NCBI GenBank assembly: GCA_944322145.1
Contig: CALUNW010000009.1
Location: 1 to 64,000, forward strand
Reading direction: 5' to 3'
Source: an uncultured Atopobiaceae bacterium
Lineage (GTDB): Bacteria > Actinomycetota > Coriobacteriia > Coriobacteriales > Atopobiaceae
DNA length: 64,000 nt
Program-made: the position numbers and the translations under genes
In this document: one piece after another, positions 24,206 to 33,627 of the stretch
Layout of the letters: each line of letters begins with the position of its first letter
Position numbering within the stretch: the first letter of the stretch is position 1
Notes under the pieces: generated by a model
What the model saw: the letters and a program-made list of their open reading frames with translations, nothing else
Databases searched by the model: none
What the model was told of the DNA's origin: nothing

Positions 24206-25003
24206 ATGGCGCGTGACGAGAACAGCGTGGCCGAGAAGAACCTGCTGGCCGTGGACGTGGGCAACACCACCACGCGCCTCGGGCTCTTTGCGCGCGGCGA
24301 GCTTGCCGGCACCTGGGAGCTCACCACGCACGAGCGCCTCACCGTCGACGAGGCCCGCATGCAGCTCGCGCAGGCGGCGGCGCTGATGGGGGAGTCGCTC
24401 CCGGAGGAGGCCATCCTCGCCTGCGTGGTCCCCACGCTCACCGACGTCTGGCGCCGCGCCCTGGCCACCGCGTGCGGGTGCCGGCCGCTCGTGGTGGGCC
24501 CGGGCCTCAAGACGGGCCTCAAGATGCGCTACGACGACCCCTCCGAGGTGGGCGCCGACCGCGTGGCTGACGTGCGCGCCGCACGCGAGGACTACGGCGC
24601 GCCCGTCGTGGTGGTGGACCTGGGGACCACCACGAACTTCGAGGTCGTTGACAGCGAGGGGGCCTTCGTCGGCGGCATCATCGCCCCGGGCGTGGCCTTG
24701 GGTGCACGCTCGCTCGCTGCCGCGGCGGCGCGCCTGCCCATGATCGAGCTGCGCGCGCCGGCCTCAGTGATCGGGCGCAACACGCGCGCGGCGATGCAGT
24801 CCGGCGTGGTGCTCGGGGAGGTCGCGCGCATCGACGGCCTGCTCGACGCCGTGATGGGCGAGCTGGGGGAGAGCGCCCCCGTCGTCATCACCGGCGACGG
24901 AGCCGCTGCGATGGCCGCGCTGCTTCGCCACGAGGCCCACGTGGACGAGACGCTCACGCTGCGCGGGCTCTGGAGCCTCTGGCGCGCCAACCGGGGTCGC
25001 TGA
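24206..25003 (+). CDS. coaX: Type III pantothenate kinase
   Basis: It phosphorylates pantothenate in the first step of coenzyme A synthesis. The 265-residue protein has the ASKHA fold: DVGNTTTRLGLF from residue 17, the GADRVAD motif, the phosphate-2 loop VVVDLGTTTNFEVV, GGIIAPGVALG, and VVITGDGAAAM. GGAGGACGC precedes the ATG at 24206; the upstream in-frame extension has no ribosome site. CGAGAAGAAC lies within codons 9-13. Not in an operon with other CoA genes here. Confidence 0.95.
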   Translation: MARDENSVAEKNLLAVDVGNTTTRLGLFARGELAGTWELTTHERLTVDEARMQLAQAAALMGESLPEEAILACVVPTLTDVWRRALATACGCRPLVVGPGLKTGLKMRYDDPSEVGADRVADVRAAREDYGAPVVVVDLGTTTNFEVVDSEGAFVGGIIAPGVALGARSLAAAAARLPMIELRAPASVIGRNTRAAMQSGVVLGEVARIDGLLDAVMGELGESAPVVITGDGAAAMAALLRHEAHVDETLTLRGLWSLWRANRGR

Positions 25004-25493
25004 GCGCTGGAAGGGCGCCGCCGCTTAACATCCGCGCTTTGTCCGGGATTTCGCAGCATTTTCAATGACGGGCGATAAGCGACGAAGCCCCAGGTAAATG
25101 GCGTATTTCGCGCATGCGGCGCCCATGCGACCGTCATCTAAACACATCTAAACAAAAAGTCCCAGAATCGAGCAAAATCCATGTGAACACAATGTAAACA
25201 TAACGTTTACAGACGAAAGCATGCCGCTCGGCGGGTTGAACGGTTTGCCCTCGCGTAAGCAAGGCGTAAAAAATGCTTAGGGAATGCGTGATTGAGCGGA
25301 GCAATGGAGAGGTCAGCAGCTCATTAACTCACAAAGTGGCGCTGAGCTGCCAAAAGAAATCCTCTTACCTGCGCTTTATGGCGTCTCCCGCGCAGGCCTT
25401 CTAAGTAAACAGTCCACGATTGTTTACTTGTGGTTTGGTAGAGCTGCCGAAAGGCAGGAATGAACGTAAGGTTCAAGGAAGGGGAAAGGGAAC
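25004..25493 (+). promoter_or_regulatory. Long leader/promoter of the arabinose ABC operon with two GTAAAC palindromes
   Basis: No gene in this 490-bp, comparatively AT-rich stretch. TGTAAAC-ATAAC-GTTTACA is at 25193-25211, and AAGTAAACA-N9-TGTTTACTT at 25403-25429. The half-sites match those in front of the phosphoketolase gene (35553, 35591), so the LacI protein encoded at 34501 is the natural candidate. GGAAGGGGAAAGGGAAC supplies the ribosome site. Confidence 0.65.
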
Positions 25494-26510
25494 ATGAGCA
25501 TTTCGAGAAGGAACTTCCTCAAGGTCGCGGGTGGCACTGCTGGCGTCTTCGCGCTCGCTGGCTGCAACAACACCACGCCCGCTGCCGATGACGGCGGCGA
25601 CGAGGGCGGCGAGGGGCAGGCCAGCGGCGAGCTCATCTCCGTGGGCATCATCAACAACGACCCCAACGAGTCCGGCTACCGCACCGCTAACGACAAGGAC
25701 ATGAAGGAGACCTTCACTGAGGAGAACGGCTTCGCCGCAGAGTTCGCCTACAGCATGAAGAACGAGGAGCAGATCGCCTCCGCTCAGCAGTTCATCCAGA
25801 ACGGCGTCAAGTACCTGCTCGTCTCCGCCGCCGACACCGCTGGCTGGGACACCCCGCTCAAGGACGCCCAGGACGCCGGCACCCAGACCATCCTGTTCGA
25901 CCGCGTCGTCGACGCTGACGAGTCCCTCTACGTGGCCGCCGTCGTCTCCGACATGGACGCCGAGGGCCAGACCGCCGTTGACTGGCTGACCGACCAGGGC
26001 CTCGAGAGCTACAACATCATCCACATCCAGGGCGTCATGGGCTCCGCCGCCCAGGTCGGCCGCACCGGCGCTCTCAACGCCGCCGTCGAGGCCAACGACA
26101 ACTGGAACCTCGTCGTCCAGCAGACCGCTGACTGGAACGCCGAGACCGCCCAGCAGATCACCCAGTCCGTCATCGACTCCGGCCAGGAGTTCAACGTCAT
26201 CTACGCCGAGAACGACGACATGGCCCGTGGCGCCGTGGCCGCCCTCGATGCCGCCGGCATCACCCACGGCAAGGACGGCGACGTCATCATCATGGGCTTC
26301 GACCACAACACCTGGGCCCTCGAGGAGGTCATGGCCGGCAACTGGAACTACGACGGCCAGTGCAACCCCTATCAGGCGTCCACCATCCTCGAGATCATCG
26401 AGAAGCTCGAGGCCGGCGAGGAGGTCACCGAGAAGAAGGTCATCATGGAGGAGGGCTACGCCGACTGCGAGACCATCACGCAGGAGTACATCGACGAGAA
26501 CGGCATCTAA
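25494..26510 (+). CDS. Sugar ABC transporter substrate-binding lipoprotein
   Basis: A 338-residue periplasmic-binding-type protein (Peripla_BP_4). The N terminus has twin arginines (RRNFLK, 5-10) and a lipobox LAGC with the lipid-anchored C24, then an acidic linker. The mature part resembles YtfQ/RbsB pentose- or furanose-binding proteins: EQIASAQQFIQNGVKYLLVS, NVIYAENDDMARGAVAAL, VIIMGFDHNTWALEEVMAG. It is first in an ABC operon directly before arabinose genes, so L-arabinose is the likely ligand. A hairpin between it and the ATPase gene likely makes it the most expressed member. Confidence 0.92.
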   Translation: MSISRRNFLKVAGGTAGVFALAGCNNTTPAADDGGDEGGEGQASGELISVGIINNDPNESGYRTANDKDMKETFTEENGFAAEFAYSMKNEEQIASAQQFIQNGVKYLLVSAADTAGWDTPLKDAQDAGTQTILFDRVVDADESLYVAAVVSDMDAEGQTAVDWLTDQGLESYNIIHIQGVMGSAAQVGRTGALNAAVEANDNWNLVVQQTADWNAETAQQITQSVIDSGQEFNVIYAENDDMARGAVAALDAAGITHGKDGDVIIMGFDHNTWALEEVMAGNWNYDGQCNPYQASTILEIIEKLEAGEEVTEKKVIMEEGYADCETITQEYIDENGI

Positions 26511-26553
26511 TTGCCCTGACGCAGCATCCTCTGTCTTGATTGACTGACTGTAC

Positions 26554-26599
26554 GAAGGGGCGCGGCGCGACTGGCACTACGCAGACGCCGCGCCCCTTC
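26554..26599 (+). terminator. Attenuating hairpin GAAGGGGCGCGGCG / CGCCGCGCCCCTTC
   Basis: Fourteen-base perfect arms with an 18-base loop, followed by TTTCG, between the binding-protein stop and the ATPase ribosome site. Such partial terminators are common after binding-protein genes and protect that part of the mRNA. Confidence 0.75.
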
Positions 26600-26624
26600 T
26601 TTCGAACAAGGAGGTGAACTACCG

Positions 26625-28142
26625 GTGAAAGAGAACCACCTCGTTGAGATGAGGGGCATCTGCAAGTACTTCCCTGGCGTGAAGGCCCTGCAGAACGTCG
26701 ACTTCACGCTTCGCCCGGGCGAGGTCCACGCCCTCATGGGCGAGAACGGCGCGGGCAAGTCCACGCTCATCAAGGTCCTGACCGGCGTCTACGAGAAGGA
26801 CGGCGGCGACATCTACCTCCAGGGCCACGACGGCGCGGTCTCCATCAAGTCCCCGCAGGACGCGCAGGACGTGGGCATCGCCACCGTGTACCAGGAGATC
26901 ACGCTCTGCCCCAACCTCACCGTCGCTGAGAACATGTACATCGGCCGCGGCCACTCCAAGGTCGCCAACTGGAAGCAGATGTACACCGACGCCGACAAGA
27001 TCCTGCAGAACCTCGGCATCCCCGTGAGCGCCAAGCAGCAGCTCGGCAGCTGCTCGATCGCCATGCAGCAGATGGTCGCCATCGCGCGCGCCGTCGACAT
27101 GGACTGCAAGGTCCTCATCCTCGACGAGCCCACTTCGTCGCTCGACGAGTCCGAGGTCGAGAAGCTCTTCGGCATGATGCGCCAGCTCAAGGACCGCGGC
27201 GTCGGCATCATCTTCGTCACGCACTTCCTCGACCAGGTCTATGAGATCTGCGACCGCATCACCGTCATGCGCGACGGCCAGCTGGTCGGCGAGTACGAGA
27301 TCGAGAAGATGCCGCGCGTCGACCTCGTCGCCGCCATGCTCGGCAAGCAGATGGACGACATGGCCGACATCAAGGGCGACTACGAGACCTACGCCGGCGC
27401 CGACGCCGACCAGATGGTCTACGAGGCGACCGGCCTCAAGAGCAACGCCGCCGTCTACCCCTTCGACTTCCACATCAAGAAGGGCGAGGTCACGGGCTTC
27501 ACTGGTCTTCTCGGCTCCGGTCGCTCCGAGTGCGTGCGCGCCATCTTCGGCGCCGACCACGTCACCGGCGGCTCCGTCAAGAAGTCCGGCAAGGACGTCA
27601 AGATCTCCAAGCCGCTCGACGCCATGAAGCAGGGCATCGCCTACCTGCCCGAGGACCGCAAGGGCGACGGCATCATCGGGTCGCTCTCCGTCCGCGAGAA
27701 CATCATCCTCGCGGCCCAGGTGCTCCGCGGCTTCCTCAAGCCCTTCTCCAAGGCCGAGACCTACAAGATCGCCGACGAGTACATCAAGCTCCTCGACATC
27801 AAGACCGCCTCTGCCGACACGCCGATCGCGTCGCTGTCCGGCGGCAACCAGCAGAAGGTCATCCTGGCCCGGTGGCTGTTCACCCACCCGGACTACCTGA
27901 TTCTCGACGAGCCCACGCGCGGCATCGACATCGGCACCAAGGTCGACATCCAGAAGCTCGTGCTGCAGCTCGCGTCCCAGGGCATGAGCGTGACCTTCAT
28001 CTCCTCGGAGCTCGACGAGATGATCCGCACCTGCTCCAGGCTCGTCGTCATGCGCGACCGCCACGTCGTCGGCGAGCTCACCGGCTCCGACCTCAACCAG
28101 AACAAGATCATGAGCACCATCGCAGGAGGTGAGGCAAAGTGA
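26625..28142 (+). CDS. Sugar ABC transporter ATP-binding protein (RbsA/YtfR type)
   Basis: A 505-residue cytoplasmic ATPase with two fused ABC domains. Domain 1 has Walker A GENGAGKST and Walker B VLILDEPTSSLDESE. Domain 2 has the usual degenerate Walker A (GLLGSGRSE), an intact LSGGNQQKV signature and YLILDEPTRGIDIGTK. The start is GTG 26625 behind a perfect AAGGAGGTGA ribosome site. It energises the two permeases downstream; the first overlaps it by 4 bases. Confidence 0.95.
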   Translation: MKENHLVEMRGICKYFPGVKALQNVDFTLRPGEVHALMGENGAGKSTLIKVLTGVYEKDGGDIYLQGHDGAVSIKSPQDAQDVGIATVYQEITLCPNLTVAENMYIGRGHSKVANWKQMYTDADKILQNLGIPVSAKQQLGSCSIAMQQMVAIARAVDMDCKVLILDEPTSSLDESEVEKLFGMMRQLKDRGVGIIFVTHFLDQVYEICDRITVMRDGQLVGEYEIEKMPRVDLVAAMLGKQMDDMADIKGDYETYAGADADQMVYEATGLKSNAAVYPFDFHIKKGEVTGFTGLLGSGRSECVRAIFGADHVTGGSVKKSGKDVKISKPLDAMKQGIAYLPEDRKGDGIIGSLSVRENIILAAQVLRGFLKPFSKAETYKIADEYIKLLDIKTASADTPIASLSGGNQQKVILARWLFTHPDYLILDEPTRGIDIGTKVDIQKLVLQLASQGMSVTFISSELDEMIRTCSRLVVMRDRHVVGELTGSDLNQNKIMSTIAGGEAK

Positions 28143-29239
28143 CGATCGAGAAGACCAAGGACGACAACATCCTGAAGCGCCTTCTTCACAGCCAGATGAT
28201 CATCCCGCTCGCTGCCCTTCTCGCGCTCGTGGTGTTCAACCTCATCGCTGATCCGTCGTTCTTCGCCATTACGATCAACCAGGACTCCACTGGCAACTCG
28301 GTTCTTGCCGGCCAGCTGATCTCCATCCTCAACAACGGCTCCGAGCTCGCGATTCTCGCGATCGGCATGACGCTCGTCACGGCGGCCACCGGCGGCCAGG
28401 ACATCTCCGTCGGCGCCACGATCGCCGTCGCCGGCTCCGCCATGCTCGCCGTGCTCTGCGGCGGCAACATGCGCCCCGACACGCTGGCGGCCCCGATCAT
28501 CGTGGCCTTCCTCTTTGGTGTGGTCATCGCCATGGTGTGCGGCGCCTTCAACGGCGTCATGGTCGCCGTCTTCAAGGTGCAGCCGATGGTCGCGACGCTG
28601 ATCCTCTACACCGCCGGCCGCTCCATCGCCGCGTGGATCAACAACAACGCGCTCCCGATCATCCCGACCGACTCCGGCTTCGGCATCTTCGGCGGGTTCA
28701 TCCCCGGCGTGCCCATCCCCACGCCCGTGTTCATCGCCATCGCGTGCTTCATCGTGATCTTCCTCGTGCTCAAGTTCACGAGCCTGGGCCTCTACGTCCA
28801 GTCCGTGGGCATCAACGAGAAGGCCGCGCGCCTGAACGGCCTGAACCCCACGTTCATCAAGTGGCTCACGTTCGTCATCCTGGGCGTGTGCGTGGCCGTG
28901 GCCGCCCTCATCAAGGTCAGCCGCATCTCCACCATCAACTACCAGACGATCGCGGCCGACATCGAGATGGACGCCATCCTGGCCGTTGCCCTCGGCGGCA
29001 ACGCGCTCTCCGGCGGCAAGTTCAACATGGGCTCCTCCATCCTCGGCGCCTATGTCATCCAGTTCCTCACCACCACGCTCTACAAGTTCAACGTCGCCTC
29101 CGCCGCCCTTCCGGCGTACAAGGCCGTCGTCGTCATCATCCTCGTGGTGCTGAGCGCCCCGATCGTGCGCGCCAAGCTTTCCGCGATCTGGAAGAAGATC
29201 CGCAGTCCCAAGCAGGCAGAAGTGGAGGCGGTGAAGTAA
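28139..29239 (+). CDS. Sugar ABC transporter permease 1 (RbsC/YtfT type)
   Basis: A 366-residue membrane protein (BPD_transp_2) with about eight to ten helices. Family stretches include ILAIGMTLVTAATGGQDISVGAT split by helices, SVGINEKAARLNGLNP (the cytoplasmic loop that contacts the ATPase) and ILAVALGGNALSGGKFNMG. GTG start overlaps the ATPase stop. Paired with a second permease as in the YtfT/YjfF furanose importer, rather than a homodimer as in RbsC. Confidence 0.93.
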   Translation: MTIEKTKDDNILKRLLHSQMIIPLAALLALVVFNLIADPSFFAITINQDSTGNSVLAGQLISILNNGSELAILAIGMTLVTAATGGQDISVGATIAVAGSAMLAVLCGGNMRPDTLAAPIIVAFLFGVVIAMVCGAFNGVMVAVFKVQPMVATLILYTAGRSIAAWINNNALPIIPTDSGFGIFGGFIPGVPIPTPVFIAIACFIVIFLVLKFTSLGLYVQSVGINEKAARLNGLNPTFIKWLTFVILGVCVAVAALIKVSRISTINYQTIAADIEMDAILAVALGGNALSGGKFNMGSSILGAYVIQFLTTTLYKFNVASAALPAYKAVVVIILVVLSAPIVRAKLSAIWKKIRSPKQAEVEAVK

Positions 29240-29240
29240 G

Positions 29241-30284
29241 ATGGCAACCCTCAAGCTCAAGAGGTCCGAGGGCGCCGGCAAGCGCGCCATCACGGACACC
29301 AACCTGCTGCTCACCATCACCATCGTCGTCTTCGCGGTCATGTACATCGGGGCCATGCTGTTCCTCGGCCGCGGCTTTTTGAGGTGGCAGACGTTCTTCA
29401 ACATCCTCAACACCAACGCGTCCCTGATCATCACGGCCATCGGCCTCTCGATCGTCATGATCTGCGGCAGCATCGACATCTCCGTCGGCGGCGTCGTCGG
29501 CCTCGTCACCATGTGCTGCGCGGTCAACCTCGACTATCAGGGCGGAAGTCCCGTCACGGCGCTCGCCATCGCGCTCGGCATCGGCCTGGCCTTCGGCGTG
29601 GTCCAGGGCTTCCTGGTGGCGTACCTGGAGATTCAGCCGTTCATCGTCACGTTGGCGGGCATGTTCTTCGCCCGCGGCCTGACCACGATCATCCACGCTG
29701 AGCCCTTCAACGTTGCCAACGAGGCGTTCCTCGCCCTCAAGGACACCCGCATCACGATTCCGTTCCTCGGGTCGGTCAACAACTCCGGCAACTTCACCGC
29801 GGCCTACATGGAGATCGGCGTCGCCGTGGCGCTCGTCCTCGTGGTCCTGGCCTTCGTGATGCTGCGCTGGACGAGCCTCGGCCGCAGCTTCTACGCCCTC
29901 GGCGGCAACCGCCAGAGCGCCCTCATGCTCGGCATCAACACCAAGCGCTCGCTGTTCCTCGCGCACCTCATCAGCGGCCTGCTCGCGGGCATCGCCGGCT
30001 ACGTCTACATCATGCACTCCGCCTCCGGCGCCGTCACCAACGCCGACGGCATGGAGATGAACGCCATCGCGGCATCCATCATCGGCGGCACGATGCTCTC
30101 CGGCGGCGTGGGCAACATCATCGGCACCTTCTTCGGCGTCCTGTCCCTCGGCACCATCCAGAACATCGTCTCCTCCGCCGGCTTCACCGACGCGTGGTGG
30201 GCCAAGATCACCGTCGCCGCGATGATCTGCCTGTTCCTGGTCATCCAGAGCATCGTCCTCGCGCGCAAGAAGCAAACGGAGTGA
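29241..30284 (+). CDS. Sugar ABC transporter permease 2 (YjfF type)
   Basis: A 347-residue permease of the same BPD_transp_2 family, starting one base after its partner's stop codon. Diagnostic segments: SIVMICGSIDISVGGVVGLV, ALGGNRQSALMLGINTK (ATPase-coupling loop) and IAASIIGGTMLSGGVGNI. Two different permeases plus a double ATPase and a YtfQ-like binding protein match the galactofuranose/arabinofuranose importer layout. A strong hairpin follows the gene. Confidence 0.93.
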   Translation: MATLKLKRSEGAGKRAITDTNLLLTITIVVFAVMYIGAMLFLGRGFLRWQTFFNILNTNASLIITAIGLSIVMICGSIDISVGGVVGLVTMCCAVNLDYQGGSPVTALAIALGIGLAFGVVQGFLVAYLEIQPFIVTLAGMFFARGLTTIIHAEPFNVANEAFLALKDTRITIPFLGSVNNSGNFTAAYMEIGVAVALVLVVLAFVMLRWTSLGRSFYALGGNRQSALMLGINTKRSLFLAHLISGLLAGIAGYVYIMHSASGAVTNADGMEMNAIAASIIGGTMLSGGVGNIIGTFFGVLSLGTIQNIVSSAGFTDAWWAKITVAAMICLFLVIQSIVLARKKQTE

Positions 30285-30330
30285 CGCTGTCCCTTCCCTG
30301 AGGGAACGAGTCCTTCCTTCCCTTCCTCCC

Positions 30331-30360
30331 GCCCCGCCCCTCTCGCTTGAGGGGCGGGGC
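30331..30360 (+). terminator. Hairpin GCCCCGCCCCTC / GAGGGGCGGGGC
   Basis: Perfect 12-bp arms with a 6-base loop, 46 bp after the permease 2 stop. No long T run follows, so termination may be partial, letting some transcripts read into the arabinose isomerase gene. Confidence 0.75.
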
Positions 30361-30431
30361 CCCGGAGCGGAGAGGGGGGGGTTGACAAACAAGTCTGACG
30401 TCATTGTCGTGTCGTGCCGAAAGGAACGCAC

Positions 30432-31928
30432 ATGCTCGAGATCAAGAAGTACCGCTTCTATTTCTGCCCCTGCACCCAGGACCTCTACGGCGACGAGGTG
30501 CTCAAGCACGTCGCCGAGCACTCCGCCGAGGTCGTCGCCGCCCTCAACGCCTCCGACAAGGTCCCCTTCGAGGTCGTGCTCAAGCCCAACCTGCTCACGG
30601 CCGACGTCATCCAGGCCACGTTCAACGAGGCCAACATGGATCCCGAGTGCGCCGGCATCATCACCTGGGCGCACACCTTCTCCCCGTCCAAGAACTACAT
30701 CGCCGGCCTGCGCGACCTCCGCAAGCCGCTGTGCCAGTTCGCGACGCAGTACAACGAGGAGATTCCGTACGACACCATCGACATGGACTTCATGAACGAG
30801 AACCAGGCGGCCCATGGCGAGCGCGAGCTCGGGCACATCTTCGCCCGCATGCGCTGGAACCACAAGGTCATCTTCGGCTACTGGAAGGACGAGTCGGTCC
30901 TCGCCGAGCTCGGTGCCTGGCAGCGCGTGGCGGTGGGCGTCAACGAGTCCCGCAACATCCGCGTGTGCCGCTTCGCGGACACCATGCGCAACGTCGCGGT
31001 GACCGACGGCGACAAGGTCGAGGCCCAGCAGGTCTTTGGCTGGACCGTGGACGCCTGGCCCGTCAACGAGCTCGTGCCCTACGTCGACGGCGTCACCGAG
31101 GCCGAGGTCAAGGCCCTCACCGACGAGTACTACGACACCTATGAGCTCGTGCTCGACGGCCGCGACCCGGAGGAGTTCCGCCGCCACGTCGAGGTCCAGG
31201 CCGCCCAGGAGATCGGCATCGAGCGCTTCCTCGTGGAGCACAACTACAACGCCTTCTCCGACCACTTCGGCGACCTCGGCGGCCTCAAGCAGCTGCCGTC
31301 GCTCTCGATCCAGCGCCTCATGCAGAAGGGCTACGGCTTTGGCCCCGAGGGCGACTGGAAGACGCCCGCGATGGTGCGCCTCATGAAGGTCATGACCGCC
31401 GGCGACCCGTCCGCCAAGGGCTCCGCGCTCATGGAGGACTACACCTACAACCTGGTCCCGGGCAAGGACGGCATCCTCGAGTCCCACATGGCCGAGGTCG
31501 ACCCGTCCGTGGCCGAGGGCAAGATCGCCATCCGCGCCACGCCGCTCTCCATGGGCGACCGCGAGGACCCCGCGCGCCTGATCTTCACCGCCAAGACCGG
31601 CCCGGCCATCGCCACCTCCCTCGTCGACCTGGGCAACCGCTTCCGCCTGATCATCCAGGACGTCGACTGCAAGAAGGTCGAGAAGCCCATGCCGATGCTG
31701 CCCACCGGCACCGTCTTCTGGACCCCGCGCCCCAACCTCAAGGTGGGCACCGAGGCCTGGATCTACGCGGGCGGCGCGCACCACACCGCGATGTCCTACG
31801 ACCTCACGGCCGACCAGATGGTCGACTGGGCCGACGCGATGGGCATCGAGTCCGTGGTCATCGACGCCGACACCACCATCCGTGGCTTCAAGCGCGACCT
31901 CATGCTCGGCGAGGTCTGCTACCGCTAA
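30432..31928 (+). CDS. araA: L-arabinose isomerase
   Basis: It converts L-arabinose to L-ribulose. The 498-residue protein has the family pattern: YRFYFCPCTQDLYG at the N terminus, AGIITWAHTFSPSKNYIAGL, GFGPEGDWKTPAMVRLMKVM, the metal-site Glu in ALMEDYTYNLVPG, ILESHMAEVDPS, and the His of WIYAGGAHHTAMS. An in-frame start at 30414 exists, but ATG 30432 follows GAAAGGAAC. It is followed by a kinase and an epimerase that complete the route to xylulose-5-phosphate. Confidence 0.95.
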   Translation: MLEIKKYRFYFCPCTQDLYGDEVLKHVAEHSAEVVAALNASDKVPFEVVLKPNLLTADVIQATFNEANMDPECAGIITWAHTFSPSKNYIAGLRDLRKPLCQFATQYNEEIPYDTIDMDFMNENQAAHGERELGHIFARMRWNHKVIFGYWKDESVLAELGAWQRVAVGVNESRNIRVCRFADTMRNVAVTDGDKVEAQQVFGWTVDAWPVNELVPYVDGVTEAEVKALTDEYYDTYELVLDGRDPEEFRRHVEVQAAQEIGIERFLVEHNYNAFSDHFGDLGGLKQLPSLSIQRLMQKGYGFGPEGDWKTPAMVRLMKVMTAGDPSAKGSALMEDYTYNLVPGKDGILESHMAEVDPSVAEGKIAIRATPLSMGDREDPARLIFTAKTGPAIATSLVDLGNRFRLIIQDVDCKKVEKPMPMLPTGTVFWTPRPNLKVGTEAWIYAGGAHHTAMSYDLTADQMVDWADAMGIESVVIDADTTIRGFKRDLMLGEVCYR

Positions 31929-31935
31929 GGATACG

Positions 31936-31991
31936 AAGGGACAGTCCCTTTGTCTCATGGCGGCCGCGTCCTCGCCCGGGGGCGCGGCCGC
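31936..31991 (+). other. Two short hairpins between araA and the kinase gene
   Basis: AAGGGAC-A-GTCCCTT (31936-31950) is a mini version of the GGGGACAGTCCCC palindromes. GCGGCCGCG (31960-31968) pairs with CGCGGCCGC (31983-31991). The kinase ribosome site AAGGAG follows. They probably tune read-through or stability of the operon mRNA. Confidence 0.5.
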
Positions 31992-32012
31992 TTCACTCAA
32001 CAAGGAGAAGAC

Positions 32013-33620
32013 ATGGCACTCACCAAAGAACAGATCGTCGAGCAGATCGAGTCCGGCGCCACCTCGCTGGGCATCGAGTACGGCTCCACGCGCATCAAGG
32101 CGGTTCTCGTGAGCTCCGATAACGAGCCCATCGCCATCGGCGCCTTCGACTGGGAGAACTCGCTGGTCGACGGCTACTGGACCTACAGCAAGGAAGAGAT
32201 CTTCGCGGGCCTCGCCGCCGCGTACGCGTCCATGAAGACCGACGTGGCCGAGAAGTACGGCGTCACCCTCAAGAAGCTTGGCGCGCTCGGCATCTCCGCG
32301 ATGATGCACGGCTACCTGCCCTTCGACGCCGCCGGCAACCTGCTCGTGCCCTTCCGCACCTGGCGCAACACCACCACCACGCAGGCGGCCCACGAGCTCT
32401 CCGAGCTCTTCGCCTTCCACACGCCCGAGCGCTGGAGCGTCTCCCACATCTACCAGGCCGTTCTCGACGGCGAGGAGCACGTCTCCCAGATCGACTTCTT
32501 CACCACGCTCGCGGGCTACGCGCACTGGGCGCTCACCGGCGAGAAGGTCCTCTCGATCGGCGATGCCTCCGGCATGTTCCCCATCGACTCCACCACCCAT
32601 AACTACGACGCCGCCATGCTCGCCAAGTTCGACGAGCTCGTCGCGTCCAAGGGCGTGGCCTGGAAGGTCGAGGACCTGCTGCCCAAGATCCTGGTCGCGG
32701 GCGACGTCGCCGGCCACCTCACCCCCGAGGGCGCCGCGCTTCTCGATAAGGACGGTGACCTCGAGCCCGGCTGCCCGGTCTGCCCGCCCGAGGGCGACGC
32801 CGGCACCGGCATGATCGCCACCAACTCCGTGGCGCCGCGCACCGGCAACGTCTCCGCCGGCACCTCGGTCTTCTCGATGGTCGTGCTCGAGCACGCGCTC
32901 AAGGACGCCACGGCGCCCGAGATCGACCTCGTGACCACCCCGGTGGGCGACCCCGTGGCCATGGTGCACTGCAACAACTGCACCTCCGACATCAACGACT
33001 GGGTCGACCTGCTCTGCGACTTCTCCGACCTCATGGGCGCCAAGCTCGACAAGGGCGAGGTCTTCACCAGGCTCTTCAACGCCGCGCTCACGGGCGACAA
33101 GGACGCGGGCGGGCTCGTCTCCATCCCGTTCATCTCGGGCGAGACGGTCATGGGCGTCCAGACCGGCTACCCGATGGTGGTCCGCGGCCAGAACGCCAAC
33201 TTCACCATCGCCAACTTCATGCGCATGAACATCATGGCCGCCTTCGGCGCCCTTGCAGCCGGCAACGAGGCCCTGCGCGCCGAGGACGTCAAGATCGACA
33301 AGCTCTACGGCCACGGCGGCATCTTCAAGACCCCCAAGGTCGCCCAGAGCCTGCTCGCCGCGGCGCTCGAGGCCCCGGTTACCGTCATGGCCACCGCCGG
33401 CGAGGGCGGCGCCTGGGGCCAGGCCGTCGCCGCGTCCTACATGATCCACAAGGCCGAGGGCGAGTCGCTGGCCGACTACCTCAACAACAAGGTCTTCGCG
33501 GACATGGAGGGCACCACGCTCGAGCCCGACGCCGCCGACGTCGAGGGCTACCGCGCCTTCCTCGCCACGTTCAAGAAGGTCAACGAAGCCGAGAAGGCCG
33601 CCGAGGCCGCCCTCGCCTAA
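32013..33620 (+). CDS. araB: FGGY family sugar kinase, probable L-ribulokinase
   Basis: A 535-residue FGGY carbohydrate kinase with the phosphate-1 loop IEYGSTRIKAVLV (Glu in place of the usual Asp), GISAMMHGYLPFD, the adenosine-side GNVSAGTSVFSMVVLE, and LYGHGGIFKTPKVAQSLLA near the C terminus. Family alone cannot separate ribulokinase from xylulokinase. Its position between arabinose isomerase and ribulose-5-P epimerase makes L-ribulose the likely substrate. AAGGAGAAG precedes the ATG. The protein is not a close textbook AraB, so the symbol is tentative. Confidence 0.85.
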   Translation: MALTKEQIVEQIESGATSLGIEYGSTRIKAVLVSSDNEPIAIGAFDWENSLVDGYWTYSKEEIFAGLAAAYASMKTDVAEKYGVTLKKLGALGISAMMHGYLPFDAAGNLLVPFRTWRNTTTTQAAHELSELFAFHTPERWSVSHIYQAVLDGEEHVSQIDFFTTLAGYAHWALTGEKVLSIGDASGMFPIDSTTHNYDAAMLAKFDELVASKGVAWKVEDLLPKILVAGDVAGHLTPEGAALLDKDGDLEPGCPVCPPEGDAGTGMIATNSVAPRTGNVSAGTSVFSMVVLEHALKDATAPEIDLVTTPVGDPVAMVHCNNCTSDINDWVDLLCDFSDLMGAKLDKGEVFTRLFNAALTGDKDAGGLVSIPFISGETVMGVQTGYPMVVRGQNANFTIANFMRMNIMAAFGALAAGNEALRAEDVKIDKLYGHGGIFKTPKVAQSLLAAALEAPVTVMATAGEGGAWGQAVAASYMIHKAEGESLADYLNNKVFADMEGTTLEPDAADVEGYRAFLATFKKVNEAEKAAEAALA

Positions 33621-33627
33621 CAGCACG

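Noticed and set aside
25004-25493. Possible riboswitch in the long leader of the sugar ABC operon
   Set aside because: No known aptamer pattern recognised; the visible structure is explained by two LacI-type palindromes.
29136-33626. 1,496-residue minus-strand ORF
   Set aside because: Runs antisense through four well-defined sugar genes; a GC-rich shadow frame without any recognisable domain.
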